Shown here: positions 32,851-43,760 of the stretch, piece by piece
Layout of the letters: every line of letters begins with the position of its first letter
How positions within the stretch are numbered: the stretch's first letter is position 1
Source: Elephas maximus indicus
Taxonomy: Eukaryota; Chordata; Mammalia; Proboscidea; Elephantidae
Direction of reading: 5' to 3'
NCBI RefSeq assembly: GCF_024166365.1
Contig: NC_064819.1
Location: forward strand, 632,501 to 696,500
Length of the DNA stretch: 64,000 nt
Position numbers and translations under genes: made by a program
Notes under the pieces: generated by a model
Seen by the model: the letters and a program-made list of their open reading frames with translations, nothing else
The model's database searches: none
Told to the model about the DNA's origin: nothing

Positions 32851-33680
32851 TTTTTTTTTTTTAATTTTTATTGTGCTTTAAGTGAAAGTTTACAAATCAA
32901 GTCAGTCTCTCATACAAAAATTTATATATACCTTGTTATATACTCCCAGTTGCTCTCCCCCTAATAAGACAGCACACTCTTCTCCATTCTCTATTTTCAT
33001 GTCCATTCAACCAGCTTCTGACCCCCTCTGCCCTCTCATCTTCCCTCCAGACAGGAGCTGCCCACATAGTCTCATGTGTCTACTTGAGCCAAGAAGCACA
33101 CTCCTCACCAGTATCATTTTCTATCCTATCATCTAGTCCAATCCCTGTCTGAAGAGTTGGCTTTGGGAATGGTTCCTGTTTTGGGCTAACTGAAGGTCTG
33201 GGGACCATGAACTCTGGGATCCTTCTAGTCTCAGTCAGATCATTAAATCTGGTCTTTTTACAAGAATTTAGGGTCTGCATCTCACTGCTCTCCTGTTCCT
33301 TCAGGGGTTCTCTGTTGTGTTCCCTGTCTGCGCAGTCGTCGGTTGTAGCCAGGCACCATCTAGTTCTTCTGGTCTCAGGCTGATGGAGCCTCTGGTTTAT
33401 GTGGCCCTTTCTGTCTCTTGGGCTCCTAATTACCTGTGTCCTTGGTGTTCTTCATTCTCCTTTGCTCCAGGTGGATTGAGACCAACTGATGCATCTTAGA
33501 TGGCCGCTTGCTAGTGTTTAAGACCCCAGATGCCACTCTCCAAAGTGGGATGCAGAATGTTTTCTTAGTAGATTTTATTATGTGAATTGACTTAGATGTC
33601 CACTGGCCTTCGAATCATTCAGTTTATTCAGGAAACTTCTTTGCTTTTGGTTTAGTCCAGTTGTGCTGACCTCTCCTGTA
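32851..33680 (-). mobile_element. L1 3' end, antisense, with 14-bp target-site duplication
   Basis: Poly(T) is followed by an L1 3' UTR of the same type as at 1366. It is flanked by tgtgatgcagtttt at 32837-32850 and at 33681-33694. The duplication starts with AAAA on the insertion strand, as expected from L1 endonuclease. The copy is heavily 5'-truncated and holds no ORF2. Confidence 0.92.
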
Positions 33681-33694
33681 TGTGATGCAGTTTT

Positions 33695-34009
33695 GAGGAA
33701 GGCTGAGCACAAACCTACTACAGTGTATCAGAGGCTCTCCACTCAGAGCATATTGGGACCTTCAGGGAATTTCTAAAAAATAGGAATTCATCAGTTGAAC
33801 CTGATGTGCAGACAGCTGAGAAGCCCAATACTCTATTGTTTGGTTGAGAGTGGCCGAAGGCCATTTTGTAATACCTTAAAGTCTGTGAAGATTACTTATT
33901 CAAAGGATAATGGTCGATGGTCTCTATCTTGGCTGAGGATAGTACAATCAAGGGGACCAGGCTGTAGAATGGCAGCTTTGGGCAGAATAAGAAGAGGGAT
34001 TTCCTACAG
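33695..34009. other. C3orf52 intron 1, no feature recognised
   Basis: This is ordinary intron sequence downstream of the L1 duplication. Confidence 0.4.
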
Positions 34010-34405
34010 ATGTTGTTGTTAGGTGCCATCGAGTCTGCTCCGACTCATGGCAACCCCAAGTACAACAGAATGAAATGTTGCCTGGCCCTGCGCCATTTTG
34101 ACAATCGTTGGTATATGCTGGAATCTATTGTTGTGGCCACTGTGTATTTTGAGTGCCTTCCAACCTAGGGGGCTCATCTTCCAGCACTATCATGGACAAT
34201 ATTCCGTTGTGATCCATAGGGTTTTCATTGACTAATTTTTGGAAGTAGATCACCGGACCTTTTTTCCTAGTTTGGATCTAGAAGCTCCACTGAAACCTGT
34301 CCACCATGGGTGACCTCACTAGCATTTGAAATCCTGGTGGCATGGCTTTCAGCATGACAAACCACCGTAGTGCTACAAACTGACAGATGGTTGGTAGTCC
34401 TAAGG
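34010..34405 (-). mobile_element. RTE tail plus SINE body, antisense
   Basis: It starts (GTT)n, then 'aggtgccatcgagtctgctc', and continues with 'tccgttgtgatccatagggt' and 'ttttcctagtttggatctag', the same arrangement as at 7073-7555. Confidence 0.7.
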
Positions 34406-35399
34406 ATGAAGGCTATGTAATTCTGAGCAGTTTCTCCAGGAAGCTGTGGAGTAATGGTCGTCTCCAACAACAAGAGTCCTGGTTTAGACTCTCTAAGGGA
34501 CAATGTAGGTGAAGGCACAGGGGGCTGAGGGGTGCATTGAGACTCACTCAGTGGTTCATTTGAGATTCCAGATTGTTTCTCTTTGTACTAATCTTTATGG
34601 TTCCACTTGTCACTTGTATAAAGACTGAAAATGACACTGAGTCATTTGGATCTCAGGCGCTCTGTAAATGGGTAGGTAGGGGTAAGGTAGAGATATGTTT
34701 TTGCCTCCTGAAAAGCTAAAGGTTCTTTGTACTAGGACTTTTTTTTTTCTGTCTTGTGACTTTTAAGCCCTTGGCTTTAGGCCAGTTCTGTAGTCTTCAG
34801 GTGGGGCTGAGAAGTGGCTCTATCCCTGGAATCCGGAAACACACTAACCTCAAGAAGGCTTTCCTCTGTCCAGATATCCCCAGGCCTTTGCTGGTCCCCT
34901 CACACCTGTGACAGGCTGGGACCAAGAGTCAGAGTGTAGTGTACTCAGGGGCTCCAAGATTTGACCTTCACTCTAGAAGTTCTCAAAACACAGTCTTAAA
35001 ACTTGTAGAGCCCTTTATAACTAAGGAACACACATTTATTACATGCCACTGGCCTATATGAGGCACAACTGAGGGGTGTAACAGGGAAGTCTGAGAACTC
35101 AACCCTCCCTCTATGTGGTTTCAGTTTACCTGGGAAGATAAGGTCAGTATCTATACTTGAACCTGAAACTAGACAAGGCAGTCAGTGGCAGCGGCGTATG
35201 AGCTGTGTGGGTAATTCACGTACTGCGAGATCTCTCTGTGGCCAAGGTGGTAGGGGAAGCCTTGAAAACAGTGAGATTTGATCTGGTTCCTGAAGGATGC
35301 GTAGGCTTCAGACCAGAGACCTCAACCCTGGTGAAGCAATTGATTTCCTTTTGGGAGTTCGAAAATACGAACCAGGGCCTCTCCCTAAGTCCCCTATGA
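34406..35399. other. C3orf52 intron 1, no clear feature
   Basis: Parts near 35060-35300 look like an old interspersed repeat, but I cannot name it. No exon is seen. Confidence 0.35.
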
Positions 35400-35485
35400 T
35401 CTGGTCCACTAGGTCCCAGTGGGGCCTAGGCATCTGTAGTTTAAAATCCTTCCCAGGTGATTCTGATATGCAGCCAGCATTCTCG
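35400..35485 (+). repeat. MER5-like DNA element fragment
   Basis: The text 'cagtggggcctaggcatctg' followed by 'taaaatccttcccaggtgat' and 'tctgatatgca' resembles the right half of MER5A. Confidence 0.5.
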
Positions 35486-35487
35486 TT

Positions 35488-35830
35488 GTAAGCTGCCTCG
35501 AGTCGGCCCCCCGACTCATAGTGACCCTATGTGCAACAGAATGAAGATGCTGCCCTGTCCTGTGCCACCCCCATGATCATGTTGCAGATAGGACCGTTGT
35601 GAACCAGAGGGTTTTTAAGGGCTGATTTTCAGTAGATTGCCAGGCCTTTCTCCCTAGTCTGCTTTAGTCTGGAAGCTCCTCTGAAACCTGATCAGAATCA
35701 TAGCAACATGCAAGCCTTCATTGACAGACAACGAAGACTATGTGTGAGGTGCTTTTGGACCCAGGTTTCCATCATGGAAGGCGAGAAGTCTACCACTGAA
35801 CCACCAATGTCTCTTGCAGCTAAGCTTGGG
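35488..35830 (-). mobile_element. RTE tail plus SINE body, antisense
   Basis: It contains 'cgactcatagtgaccctatg', 'tgcaacagaatgaagatgct', 'ctccctagtctgctttagtc' and an inverted-head-like end near 35790-35820. Confidence 0.7.
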
Positions 35831-36044
35831 AGCCTCTAACTTAGAAAGTTTTAAGTGTTGTCCTAATGTGGGCTAATGGTCTCCTTTTCTGATGGCAGCC
35901 ACCAAAATAAAGTTGGCAGGGAAAACTGGTGTTGATCTAGAAGCGAGCCTCACTAAGTGAGGGCTGTTGCTCTGCGGGGAAGGGGAACCATGAAGTAATA
36001 ACTGAGTATTGGTTGCTCCCATTTGTGGCCTGTTGAGTTCCTAG

Positions 36045-36230
36045 TATTTGTTCAGCAGCTGCTTCGTGGACGTTAGTTTTAGCAGCCGCCCTGTGAGCTA
36101 GACTGGTTATTTATATGTGTGATAGTTGAGGACATTGTGGCCGCCAAGTTTCAGTAGTTGCTTAAAGTCACAGGGCCTGTAAGTGGTGTATCTAGGATTG
36201 GAATCCCAGTGTGTCAGATGCAGAAACACA
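36045..36230 (+). repeat. MIR, sense
   Basis: Weak but ordered MIR text: 'gttcctagtatttgttcagc', then 'gcttaaagtcacagggcctg', then 'taagtggtgtatctaggatt'. Confidence 0.65.
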
Positions 36231-36254
36231 TGTCACACCATTTCCTGTGGTCAC

Positions 36255-36515
36255 CATCTCGTTGTTGGTTGCTGTCAAATCGGCTCTAGCTCATGGTGAC
36301 GTTATGTAAAACAGAGCAAAACGTTACCTGGTCCTGTGCCATTTTCATGGTCTTTGGTATGTTTGAGTCCATTGTTGTGGCTATTGTGTTAAGCCATCTC
36401 ATTGAGGGTTTCCCTCATTTTCCCTGACCCTCTGCCAAACAGGGTGTCCTTTTCTAGCAATTGTTCTTTACTCACGACATATCTGAGGTGAACAAGCAAA
36501 CGTCTCCCCATCCTG
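36255..36515 (-). mobile_element. RTE LINE 3' fragment, antisense
   Basis: It reads 'gttgttggttgctgtcaaat', then 'gagtccattgttgtggctat', 'aagccatctcattgagggtt', 'ttttctagcaattgttcttt', matching the copy at 42572-42896. Confidence 0.8.
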
Positions 36516-36934
36516 GTCTCCAGGCAGGGATTATCTAATGCTGCAGTGGGAGGTAGGAGGAGCATCATGGGCCTTTTAGGGGCCCATGGAGGCTGAGAGT
36601 GGGTGCCCCCATGACAGCCAGGCATGCTCATACCCTGGAGTCTACACTGTGATGCTGGGAGCCTGAGACACAGGGAGTCATACTGCAGGGATCAGTCCTG
36701 CCTGATCAATCTGAACCACCTGTCTGAAATGAGGGGATACCTGACTTGAAGGGCTGTTAGGATTAAGTAAAATGGTGTTGGTGCTCAGTAAACCATAGCA
36801 GATTTTAATCATTTTCTTTGACATTGCATTCTGCCTCACCACACCCGCTGCAGCTGATGTCCTAATGCCTCCTTTCCCTTCCAGGACTTTGTAGACAGAG
36901 TCTGGGCCACCACAGGAGTCTCTTAGCCTTCTGT
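36516..36934. other. C3orf52 intron 1, no clear feature
   Basis: A possible short antisense MIR lies near 36765-36800; nothing else is recognised. Confidence 0.35.
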
Positions 36935-37420
36935 TGGTGTGTCCAATCTAAACTACACATCATTTTTCTTACTAATCTTAAACTCAACTTTTGTGATCCA
37001 AACCCTTCAACAGCTCCTCAGTACATACCAAATTAAGTCCAAATTCCTTAGGCAGAGCTCAAAACCCACTCAGATATGCTCCAAGTGTTCACTGTCTCTA
37101 ATCTTTGCTCTTGTCACCCCCCTCTGAAACCCACATTTCATTCAGACTAGACTGCCTGCTCGTCCTGTTATGGGTCACACTGTGAGTGTTCTTTCCCTCA
37201 TTTGGAATGCCTTTCTCCATCCATCCTTCAAAATCCTGCCTGTCCTCCTTGAAAGCTTTCTTCACCTCCCCAGCTCAGAGCCCCCAGAACATTTTCTTGC
37301 TAATGGCCTTGTGAAATTGCCTTCTACCCTTTCTATGTATTTGTAAACTTGACCCCAGTAGAGTATAAACCCCCTGAGGTCAGGTTTCTGCTGCTTTCAT
37401 TTATGTATTCCTGACCCATC
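36935..37420 (+). repeat. L2-like LINE 3' remnant, sense
   Basis: A chain of L2-like text is present: 'caacagctcctcagtacata', 'tccctcatttggaatgcctt', 'ccttgaaagctttcttcacc', ending 'gagtataaaccccctgaggt' and 'caggtttctgctgc'. Confidence 0.6.
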
Positions 37421-37435
37421 TTAAAAAAAAAAAAA

Positions 37436-37640
37436 AACAGTTGCTGTTGAATCAACTCCGAATCATGGCAACCCCACAGGTATCAGGCTAGAACTGTGCT
37501 CCATAGGGTTTTCAATGGCCGATTTTTCAGAAGTAGATTGGTAGGCTTTTCTTCTGAGGTGCTTCTGGGTTGACTTGAATCTCCAAGCTTTTGGTTAGCA
37601 GCTGGGCCTGTTAACCATTTGTGCCACTCAGAGATTCCTA
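37436..37640 (-). mobile_element. RTE-tailed SINE, antisense
   Basis: It follows an A run and reads 'cagttgctgttgaatcaact', 'ccatagggttttcaatggcc', 'agcttttggttagcagctgg', ending near 'gtgccactcagagattcc'. It ends about 60 bp before C3orf52 exon 2 and leaves that exon's polypyrimidine tract intact. Confidence 0.88.
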
Positions 37641-37702
37641 GCAGTTACTAAAACATGTTTGTTGAAATCAAGTGACTGTCTCACGAACTTCCTGTTTTTT
37701 AG

Positions 37703-37832
37703 GCTATCAAACAAAGCCCCTGGAGCTCCTGCAATAAGACTTTGGTGGGAAAGTGTAAACTGTGGATGGTCATTGCCTCCATTTTCATCAGTCTCATTAT
37801 AATCATCATCATAAGCTTATGTCTTATTGGAG
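37703..37832 (+). CDS. C3orf52: C3orf52 exon 2: transmembrane segment
   Basis: The acceptor is ctgttttttag/GCT in phase 0 and the donor G/gtaaga in phase 1. The exon encodes AIKQSPWSSCNKTLVGKCK, then a very hydrophobic run of about 24 residues, LWMVIASIFISLIIIIII followed by SLCLIG, which is the single membrane span. Positive residues (K, K, K) precede it, so the N-terminus should be cytoplasmic (type II). The PWSSCNK...GKCKLWM stretch is the best-conserved part compared with the human protein as I know it. The frame joins exons 1 and 3 without a shift. Confidence 0.9.
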
Positions 37833-38194
37833 GTAAGAGGATTTAAACACGAGTAAGTTGACATATTTTGAGAACTTTAGTGCTTATGATTTACACTGAA
37901 ATGGAGGGTGGACTTACTGCTGTGTCATTATTTACAGCATCAATTTGAAATTGTCTTGAAATATATTGTATGTGTGGGAGATAGAAATGATTCTTTCTTT
38001 TATTTTGTTTCTTTGATAATCTCTGGAAGAAGGCTTGAGACCAGGTTTGTAACTCCTAACTCTCCCACTGGTCTTCGGAGTAGAGCTGGATCTTGAAGAA
38101 GTTTCTTAAAATTTTAATGTACTTCACTAGTTTGTATTTTATTTATATTTCTACGCCTGCTTGCTTGAGATTTTTTTCTTTAAAAAGTTTTAAA

Positions 38195-41100
38195 ATTAGA
38201 GGTGGAGCCAAGATGGCAGAGTAGTCAGATGCTTCCTGTGGTCCTTTTTACAACAAAGAGCCAAAAAAAACGAAGCAAATCAATTATATATGACAATCTA
38301 GGAGCCCTGAACATTAAAGATAAAGTTGAGGAGTCAGACTGAGCAGCAGGGGGATGGAGAGACAGTTCAGAAGTGGCAAGGATTTGCCAGACCTGAACTG
38401 TCCAGCACCCTGCAGGCTGGATTGGCCAGTGTGCATGGGCTGAGGCAAGCAGTAGTGCTTGGGATGCATTTTCCATAATGGGAGAAACTGTGCAGTAGAG
38501 AATTGCCTCAAGCCTCTGGAACCAGGGAGAAGCGACACTCCATCGGCAGAAGATAAGTACAAGTGTCTAACCTACCACGTGAATCAAAAAACCCTTCCCC
38601 GCCTCTGGGAAGTGCCTCTCTCCCATTTACCTGCCCCCTCCCTGCTCTGCTCTGGGTCCTGGTCTGGCTTCAGTGATTACTGCATCCCCTTGGCTGGTAG
38701 TAGGACCTATCATGCATCCTGAACCATTCTCCTGGCTTTGGAGAGAGAACAAATTAACAAACAGGAAAAAATAATCTGCCAGCTCTCCTAAGCTGGGAAC
38801 TCAGGGCACAAACAGCTCCTTTGCCTAGGCACAGGCATAAGGGGTTCATGGACTTTGCCTTTCACCCCTGCATAGACCTGTGTGGGCCCATTTCAACACT
38901 GTAGGCCCTCATTAGCACAGTATGACAGGATATACACCTGAAGCCTAATTTCAACTGCAATAGCTATGGGGAGAGTGGCAGATTTGTGACATTCGACACT
39001 GCCCTGCCCATTAGCTGAGTCCTCACCTACCCACATCATGGGCCTGAGGACTGGTGGCTCCACCCCCTGTACCTAGCCACCTGCTACAGGGGTCCAAGAA
39101 TAAGTGGTGCCTCCCAGTCCTTACAGTCAACAACATTGGGTGCCCCAAGTCTGGCTGCAAAACCCACCCACCCACGCACTCTAGGGAACAGGGTTATACC
39201 TTCCACCCAGATACTCAGGGGCAGCTGTTAGCCCCCTGACTTGCTCAGCACATGACCCCTTACTCCAGTCAGTTACCTGTGCCTACTCCAATCACCCCTG
39301 CCCATCTAGGATTGTGGTGAGAGCCTGCATCACACATTCAGTGACCAATGACCTGGACACCTGAACTGAATCCACACAAGAAAAGTAAATGGATTCTTGG
39401 GATTGCATACCTAGTAACAGCTATCACTACCTGGTGACAAGACCTGAGAGCTTCAAAGACAACAATAATAAAACTAGCTTACACAACCAGCCTATTTGGG
39501 CATATAAAAAAAAAAACAAAACAAAGCAAGAAGTTAGGACACAGTAAGCAAACATAAAATATATAAATATAAAAAGTTATTGTTAGCTCAGAGACAACAG
39601 TCAATATCAAATCACATAAAGAGGCAGACCATGATTGCTTCAGCAAGCTTCCAAAACAAAGAATAAAGAAACTTTCCAGAGGAAGGTAACTTCTTGGAAT
39701 TACCAGAGGTAGAATTCAAAAGTTTAACATACAGAGCTCTTCAAGAGATCAAGAAGGAGATCAGGCAAAATGCAGAACAAGCCAAGGAACACAGAGACAA
39801 AGCAACAGAGGAACTTAAGAAGGTTATTCAAAAGCATAGTGGCAAATTTAACAGGCTGCAAGAATCCTTAGAGAGACAGCACACGGAAATCCAGAAGACT
39901 GACAATAAAATTTCAGAATTAGACAACTCAATAGGAAGTCAGAGTAGAATTGAAGAAATGGAAGTCAGAACTAGTGAGATTGAAGATAAAGCACTTGACA
40001 CCAAATTATTTGAGGAAAAATCAGATAGAATTTAAAAAAAAAGTGAAGAAACCCTAAGAATTATGTGGGACACTATCAAGAGGAATAACCTATAAGTGAT
40101 TAGAGTCCCAGAAGGGGAGATAACAGAAATTACAAAGAGAATTGTTGAAGGTTTGTTGGCAGAAATCTTCGCTGATATTGTGAAAGATGAGAAGATATCT
40201 ATCCAAGAAGCTTATTGAACCCCACACAAAGTAGATCCCAAACTTGCCAAAACCAAAGATAAAGAGAGAATTTTAAGAGCAGCTAGGGATAAATGAAAAG
40301 TCATCTGCAAAAGAGAGTCAAAAAGACTGAACCCTGACTACTCAGCAGAAGCCATGCAGGCAAGAAGGCAATAGGATGCTATGTATGAAACCTTGAAGGA
40401 AAAAAATTGCCAGCCAAGAATTATACATCCAGGAAAACTGTCTCTCAGATATGATGGCAAAATTAGGGCATTTCCAGATAAATAGAAGTTTAGGGAATTT
40501 GCAAAACCCAAACCAGAATTACAAGAAATTCTAAAGGGAGTTCCCTGGTTAGAAAATCAATAACATCAGATAACAACCCAAGACCAGAACACAGGACAGA
40601 ACAACCAGATATGAATCGGGATAGTGAAGTCACAAATAAATCAAAGCTAAAACACTGAAAATAGGGAAACAGATGTCAATATGTAAAAGATGACAACAAC
40701 AACAACAACAAAAAACAGGGACTAAGTAATGTAGTCATAGATCTTTCATATGGAGAGAAAGTCAAAGTGATATTGAGAAATAAAAGATTGGTTTAAACTT
40801 AGAAAAACAGAAGTAAATATTAAGGTAACCACAAGGGAAACTAACAATCCTACACATCAAGGTAAAAAACAAGAAAAACATAAAGACTCAGCAAATACTC
40901 AACAAAAGTGAAAAGGATGAAATGAAAATATGTAATGAAAAATAACTCAGCACAGAAAATTAAGTGGAACAAAAACTGTCAACAACACACACACACAAGA
41001 CATCAAAATGACACCACTAAACTCATACTTATCAATAATTACGCTGAATGTAAATGGACTGAATGCACCAATAAAGAGACAGAGGGTGGCAGAATGGATA

Positions 41101-42015
41101 AAAAAATACGATCCATCTATGTGCTTGCCTATAAGAGGCACACCTTGGACTTAAAGACACAAACAAGCTAAAACTCAAAGGGTGGAAAAAAAATATATCA
41201 AGCAAAGAACAATCAAAAAAGAGCAGGGGTGGCAATACTAATTTCTGATAAAACAGACTTTAAAGTAAAATCCACCACAAAGGATAAGGAAGGACAGTAT
41301 ATAATGATTAAAGGGCAATACACCAAGAAGACATAACTGTAATAAACATGTATGGACCCAAAGACAGGGCACCAAAATACATAAAACAAACTCCAACAGG
41401 ACTGAAAAGAGAGCGCCATAATAATAGTAGGAGACTTCAGCACGCCACTTTCGGTAAAAGTCAGAACATCCAGAAAGAAGCTCAGTGAAGATACGGAAGA
41501 TCTAAATGCCACAATCAACCAACTTGAATTCATAGATATATATAGAACACTGCACCCAAAAGCAGCCAAGTATACTTTCTTTTGCAATGAGCAGGGAACA
41601 TTTTCTAGAATATACCACATATTAGGTCATAGAGCAAGCCTTAACAGGATCCAAAGCATCAAAATATTACAAAGCATCTTTTCTGACCAGAAAGCCATAA
41701 AAGTAGAAATCAATAACAGAAAAAGCAAGGAAAAATAATCACACTCATGGAAACTGAACAAACCTTGCTCCAAAACTACTGGGTTATTGAAGATATTAAG
41801 GATGGAATAAAGAAATTCACAGAATCAGATGAGAATTAAAACATTTCCTACCAGAACCTTTGGGACACAGCAAAAGCAGCGCTCGGAGGTCAACTTATAG
41901 CAATAAATGCACACGTCCAAAAAGAAAAAAAGATCCAGAATGAAAACATTAACCCTACAACTCGAAAGAATAGAAAAAGAACAGCAAAAGAAGCCCTCGG
42001 GAGCCAGAGGAAAGC
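38195..42015 (+). mobile_element. L1 LINE with 5' start, sense, 3'-incomplete
   Basis: It begins 'gaggtggagccaagatggca' (an L1 5' end with the YY1-type motif AAGATGGC), runs through a 5' UTR of about 1.4 kb, ORF1 (from about 39690) and the start of ORF2 near 41009 with endonuclease-like text. It stops at about 42015, where an AfroSINE fragment begins. Most of the reverse transcriptase and the 3' end are missing. Many stops and indels make it inactive as a protein source. It lies in C3orf52 intron 2 in sense. Confidence 0.85.
39694..40035 (+). pseudogene. L1 ORF1 N-terminal coiled-coil remnant
   Basis: This 113-codon open stretch is rich in E, K, Q and L with heptad spacing (for example QESLERQHTEIQKTDNKISE), the coiled-coil trimerisation region of L1 ORF1p. 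After the stop at 40033 further ORF1 text follows in broken form (RVPEGEITEI, then KTKDKERILRAAR near 40250-40285). Confidence 0.8.
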
Positions 42016-42027
42016 AAATAAGATTTA

Positions 42028-42125
42028 CAGCCCTGGAAACCTTATGGGGCTGTTCTACTCTGTCCTGTGGGGTCACTACGAGTCACAATTGACTCCACAA
42101 CAATGGGTTTGGTTTGGGTTTTTGC
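42028..42125 (+). mobile_element. AfroSINE 3' half, sense
   Basis: It reads 'ccctggaaaccttatggggc', then 'tgttctactctgtcctgtgg', then 'actccacaacaatgggtttg', with a (GGTTT)-like end. The head is missing; it abuts the broken end of the L1. Confidence 0.85.
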
Positions 42126-42560
42126 AATGTATAAATACACCATTCTTCAGTGGGCAATCATTTGAATTTCAAAATAAGAAAAAAGGAAGTTGCTTGTGGT
42201 TGTATGTGGTAGCGATGGTAGAGGAGAACTCTCTGAGCTGGCGTACTCTTGAGGGTGAACCAGCCTCCACGAAGATTTCAGTTGAACTGGGCTCAGTAAC
42301 ACACTCAGTCACAGAGTGAGAGTAAGAACGGGGCATGCCTGAGCCTCTGCAGGGGGGTCCCGGGAATTTTCTTCAGGAGCTGCATTTGCCGTTCGCCTCC
42401 TATTCGCCCTATTGACTCAAGACTCTATAGTCCCTGAAGGAAACGTTTATGATGTGCGCTAGCCTCCAACATGTGAGTTTCTTGAGTAGGCACCATGTTT
42501 ACTTGGTTATTTAGGGCATAGTTTAGGTGGGATGGAGGATTTTTTGAGGCTGTAGGCTGG
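42126..42560. other. C3orf52 intron 2, no feature recognised
   Basis: There is no exon or repeat I can support. Confidence 0.4.
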
Positions 42561-42571
42561 TTTTAAGGTAG

Positions 42572-42896
42572 TAGTCATTGTTGGTTGCCCTTGAGTTGAC
42601 CCCAGCCCATGGTGACTTCACGTGTAGAAGAGGAAGTGTTGCCCAGCTCTGCGCCATGTGCATGATCATTTGTACGTTTGAGTCTGTTGTGGCTGTTGTG
42701 TCAATCCATCTCTTTGAGGGTTTCTCTCATTTTCACTGACCCCCTACTTTACCGAACATCATGTCCTTTTCTAGCAATTGGTCTTTCCTGACGACATGTC
42801 CAAAGTAAAGAAGTCGAAGTTTTGTCAGCCTTGCTTCTAAGAAACATTCTAGTTGTATTTCTTCTAAGACTAATTTGTTCTTTTGGCAGTCCATAG
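42572..42896 (-). mobile_element. RTE LINE 3' end, antisense, with 11-bp target-site duplication
   Basis: The fragment from 'tagtcattgttggttgccct' to 'ttcttttggcagtccatag' is bounded by ttttaaggtag at 42561-42571 and at 42897-42907. This gives the exact size of a severely 5'-truncated RTE insertion. Confidence 0.9.
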
Positions 42897-42907
42897 TTTT
42901 AAGGTAG

Positions 42908-43375
42908 GGAGAAGTTGCTAAGAATACTGCACCGCCTCCGTCACTCTAGGACAGCAGTGGTGCCAGCACTGATATTCCCGCTTCATATCGCCTCCCACTT
43001 GTGGATGTTGAAACTGAGGTTGAGTGATACTGTATCTTATCACAGCTACTCGGTGCTACCCTGAAAGTTGACTGATTTGTCTCTCAACATCTGTAACAAA
43101 GGATGATGCATCAGATTTCCTTGGTTTAATATTCAGGATTCTAAAGCACAAGACCCAAGAGCAGTCTTCCATTCTCATACAGTCATCTGACCTCTTCAAC
43201 TCACGAGGAACAATCTGTAGAGGAAGGCCTTCCGTCTCTTCCTCAACAGTTTTTCAGAAGACGTGAAAGTTCACAGAACAAAATTCAGGGAAGACTTTTC
43301 TCACATTTGTGTGCAAAGCTCTTTTTCAACTGGATTGTCAATTTGTGTTTTAACGCTGCAAGGGAGATTTTTCAA
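42908..43375. other. C3orf52 intron 2, no feature recognised
   Basis: I see nothing that I can assign in this stretch. Confidence 0.4.
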
Positions 43376-43760
43376 ACTTTTTTTTTTTTCCTAAATCAGA
43401 GAAGTACTTTTATTTTACTCTGCATCTCAGCAGAGGTGGGAGGAAATGCCCACAGGGCAAGTCATGGTAGGCAGTGGGGTGTGCCAAAGACAAAAAATGG
43501 TGGGAGAGCCCCCGCTCCCCCATCTCAGCCTCACCAGGAGCAGCTCTGATGGCACTTCTGGGATGACGATCTACAATAACCAGCCGCTGCCTAATTACCG
43601 AGCCCATTGATAGGAACCATATAGTTTCAGAAATTCTGAGTACCTTCTGGAAACTGTGTGGAAAACACTGCTGCCTGGGGGAAAGGCACCTTTGGGAGAG
43701 CTGGGCTGACCCATCACTCTCTGGATTCATTGAGAAGCTCAAGTTCCTCAGGAGCTATAT
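43376..43760 (-). pseudogene. Possible processed retrocopy (3' UTR-like), antisense
   Basis: A T run at 43379-43390 is followed within about 25 bp by the inverse of an AATAAA signal ('cttttattttactctg'). On the minus strand this is a poly(A) signal at normal spacing before an A tail, the mark of a reverse-transcribed mRNA end. The GC content is higher than the surroundings and a 110-codon minus frame is open at 43410-43742, but I recognise neither a protein nor the parent gene. A repeat of unknown type would look similar. Confidence 0.35.

Noticed and set aside
40983..40998. Short (CA)n and (CAA)n tracts considered as a CRISPR-like or satellite array.
   Set aside because: They are simple-sequence tracts of a few units inside L1, without spacer structure.
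41213..41620. A 135-codon minus-strand open frame.
   Set aside because: It is the antisense shadow of the L1 ORF2 endonuclease region on the + strand.
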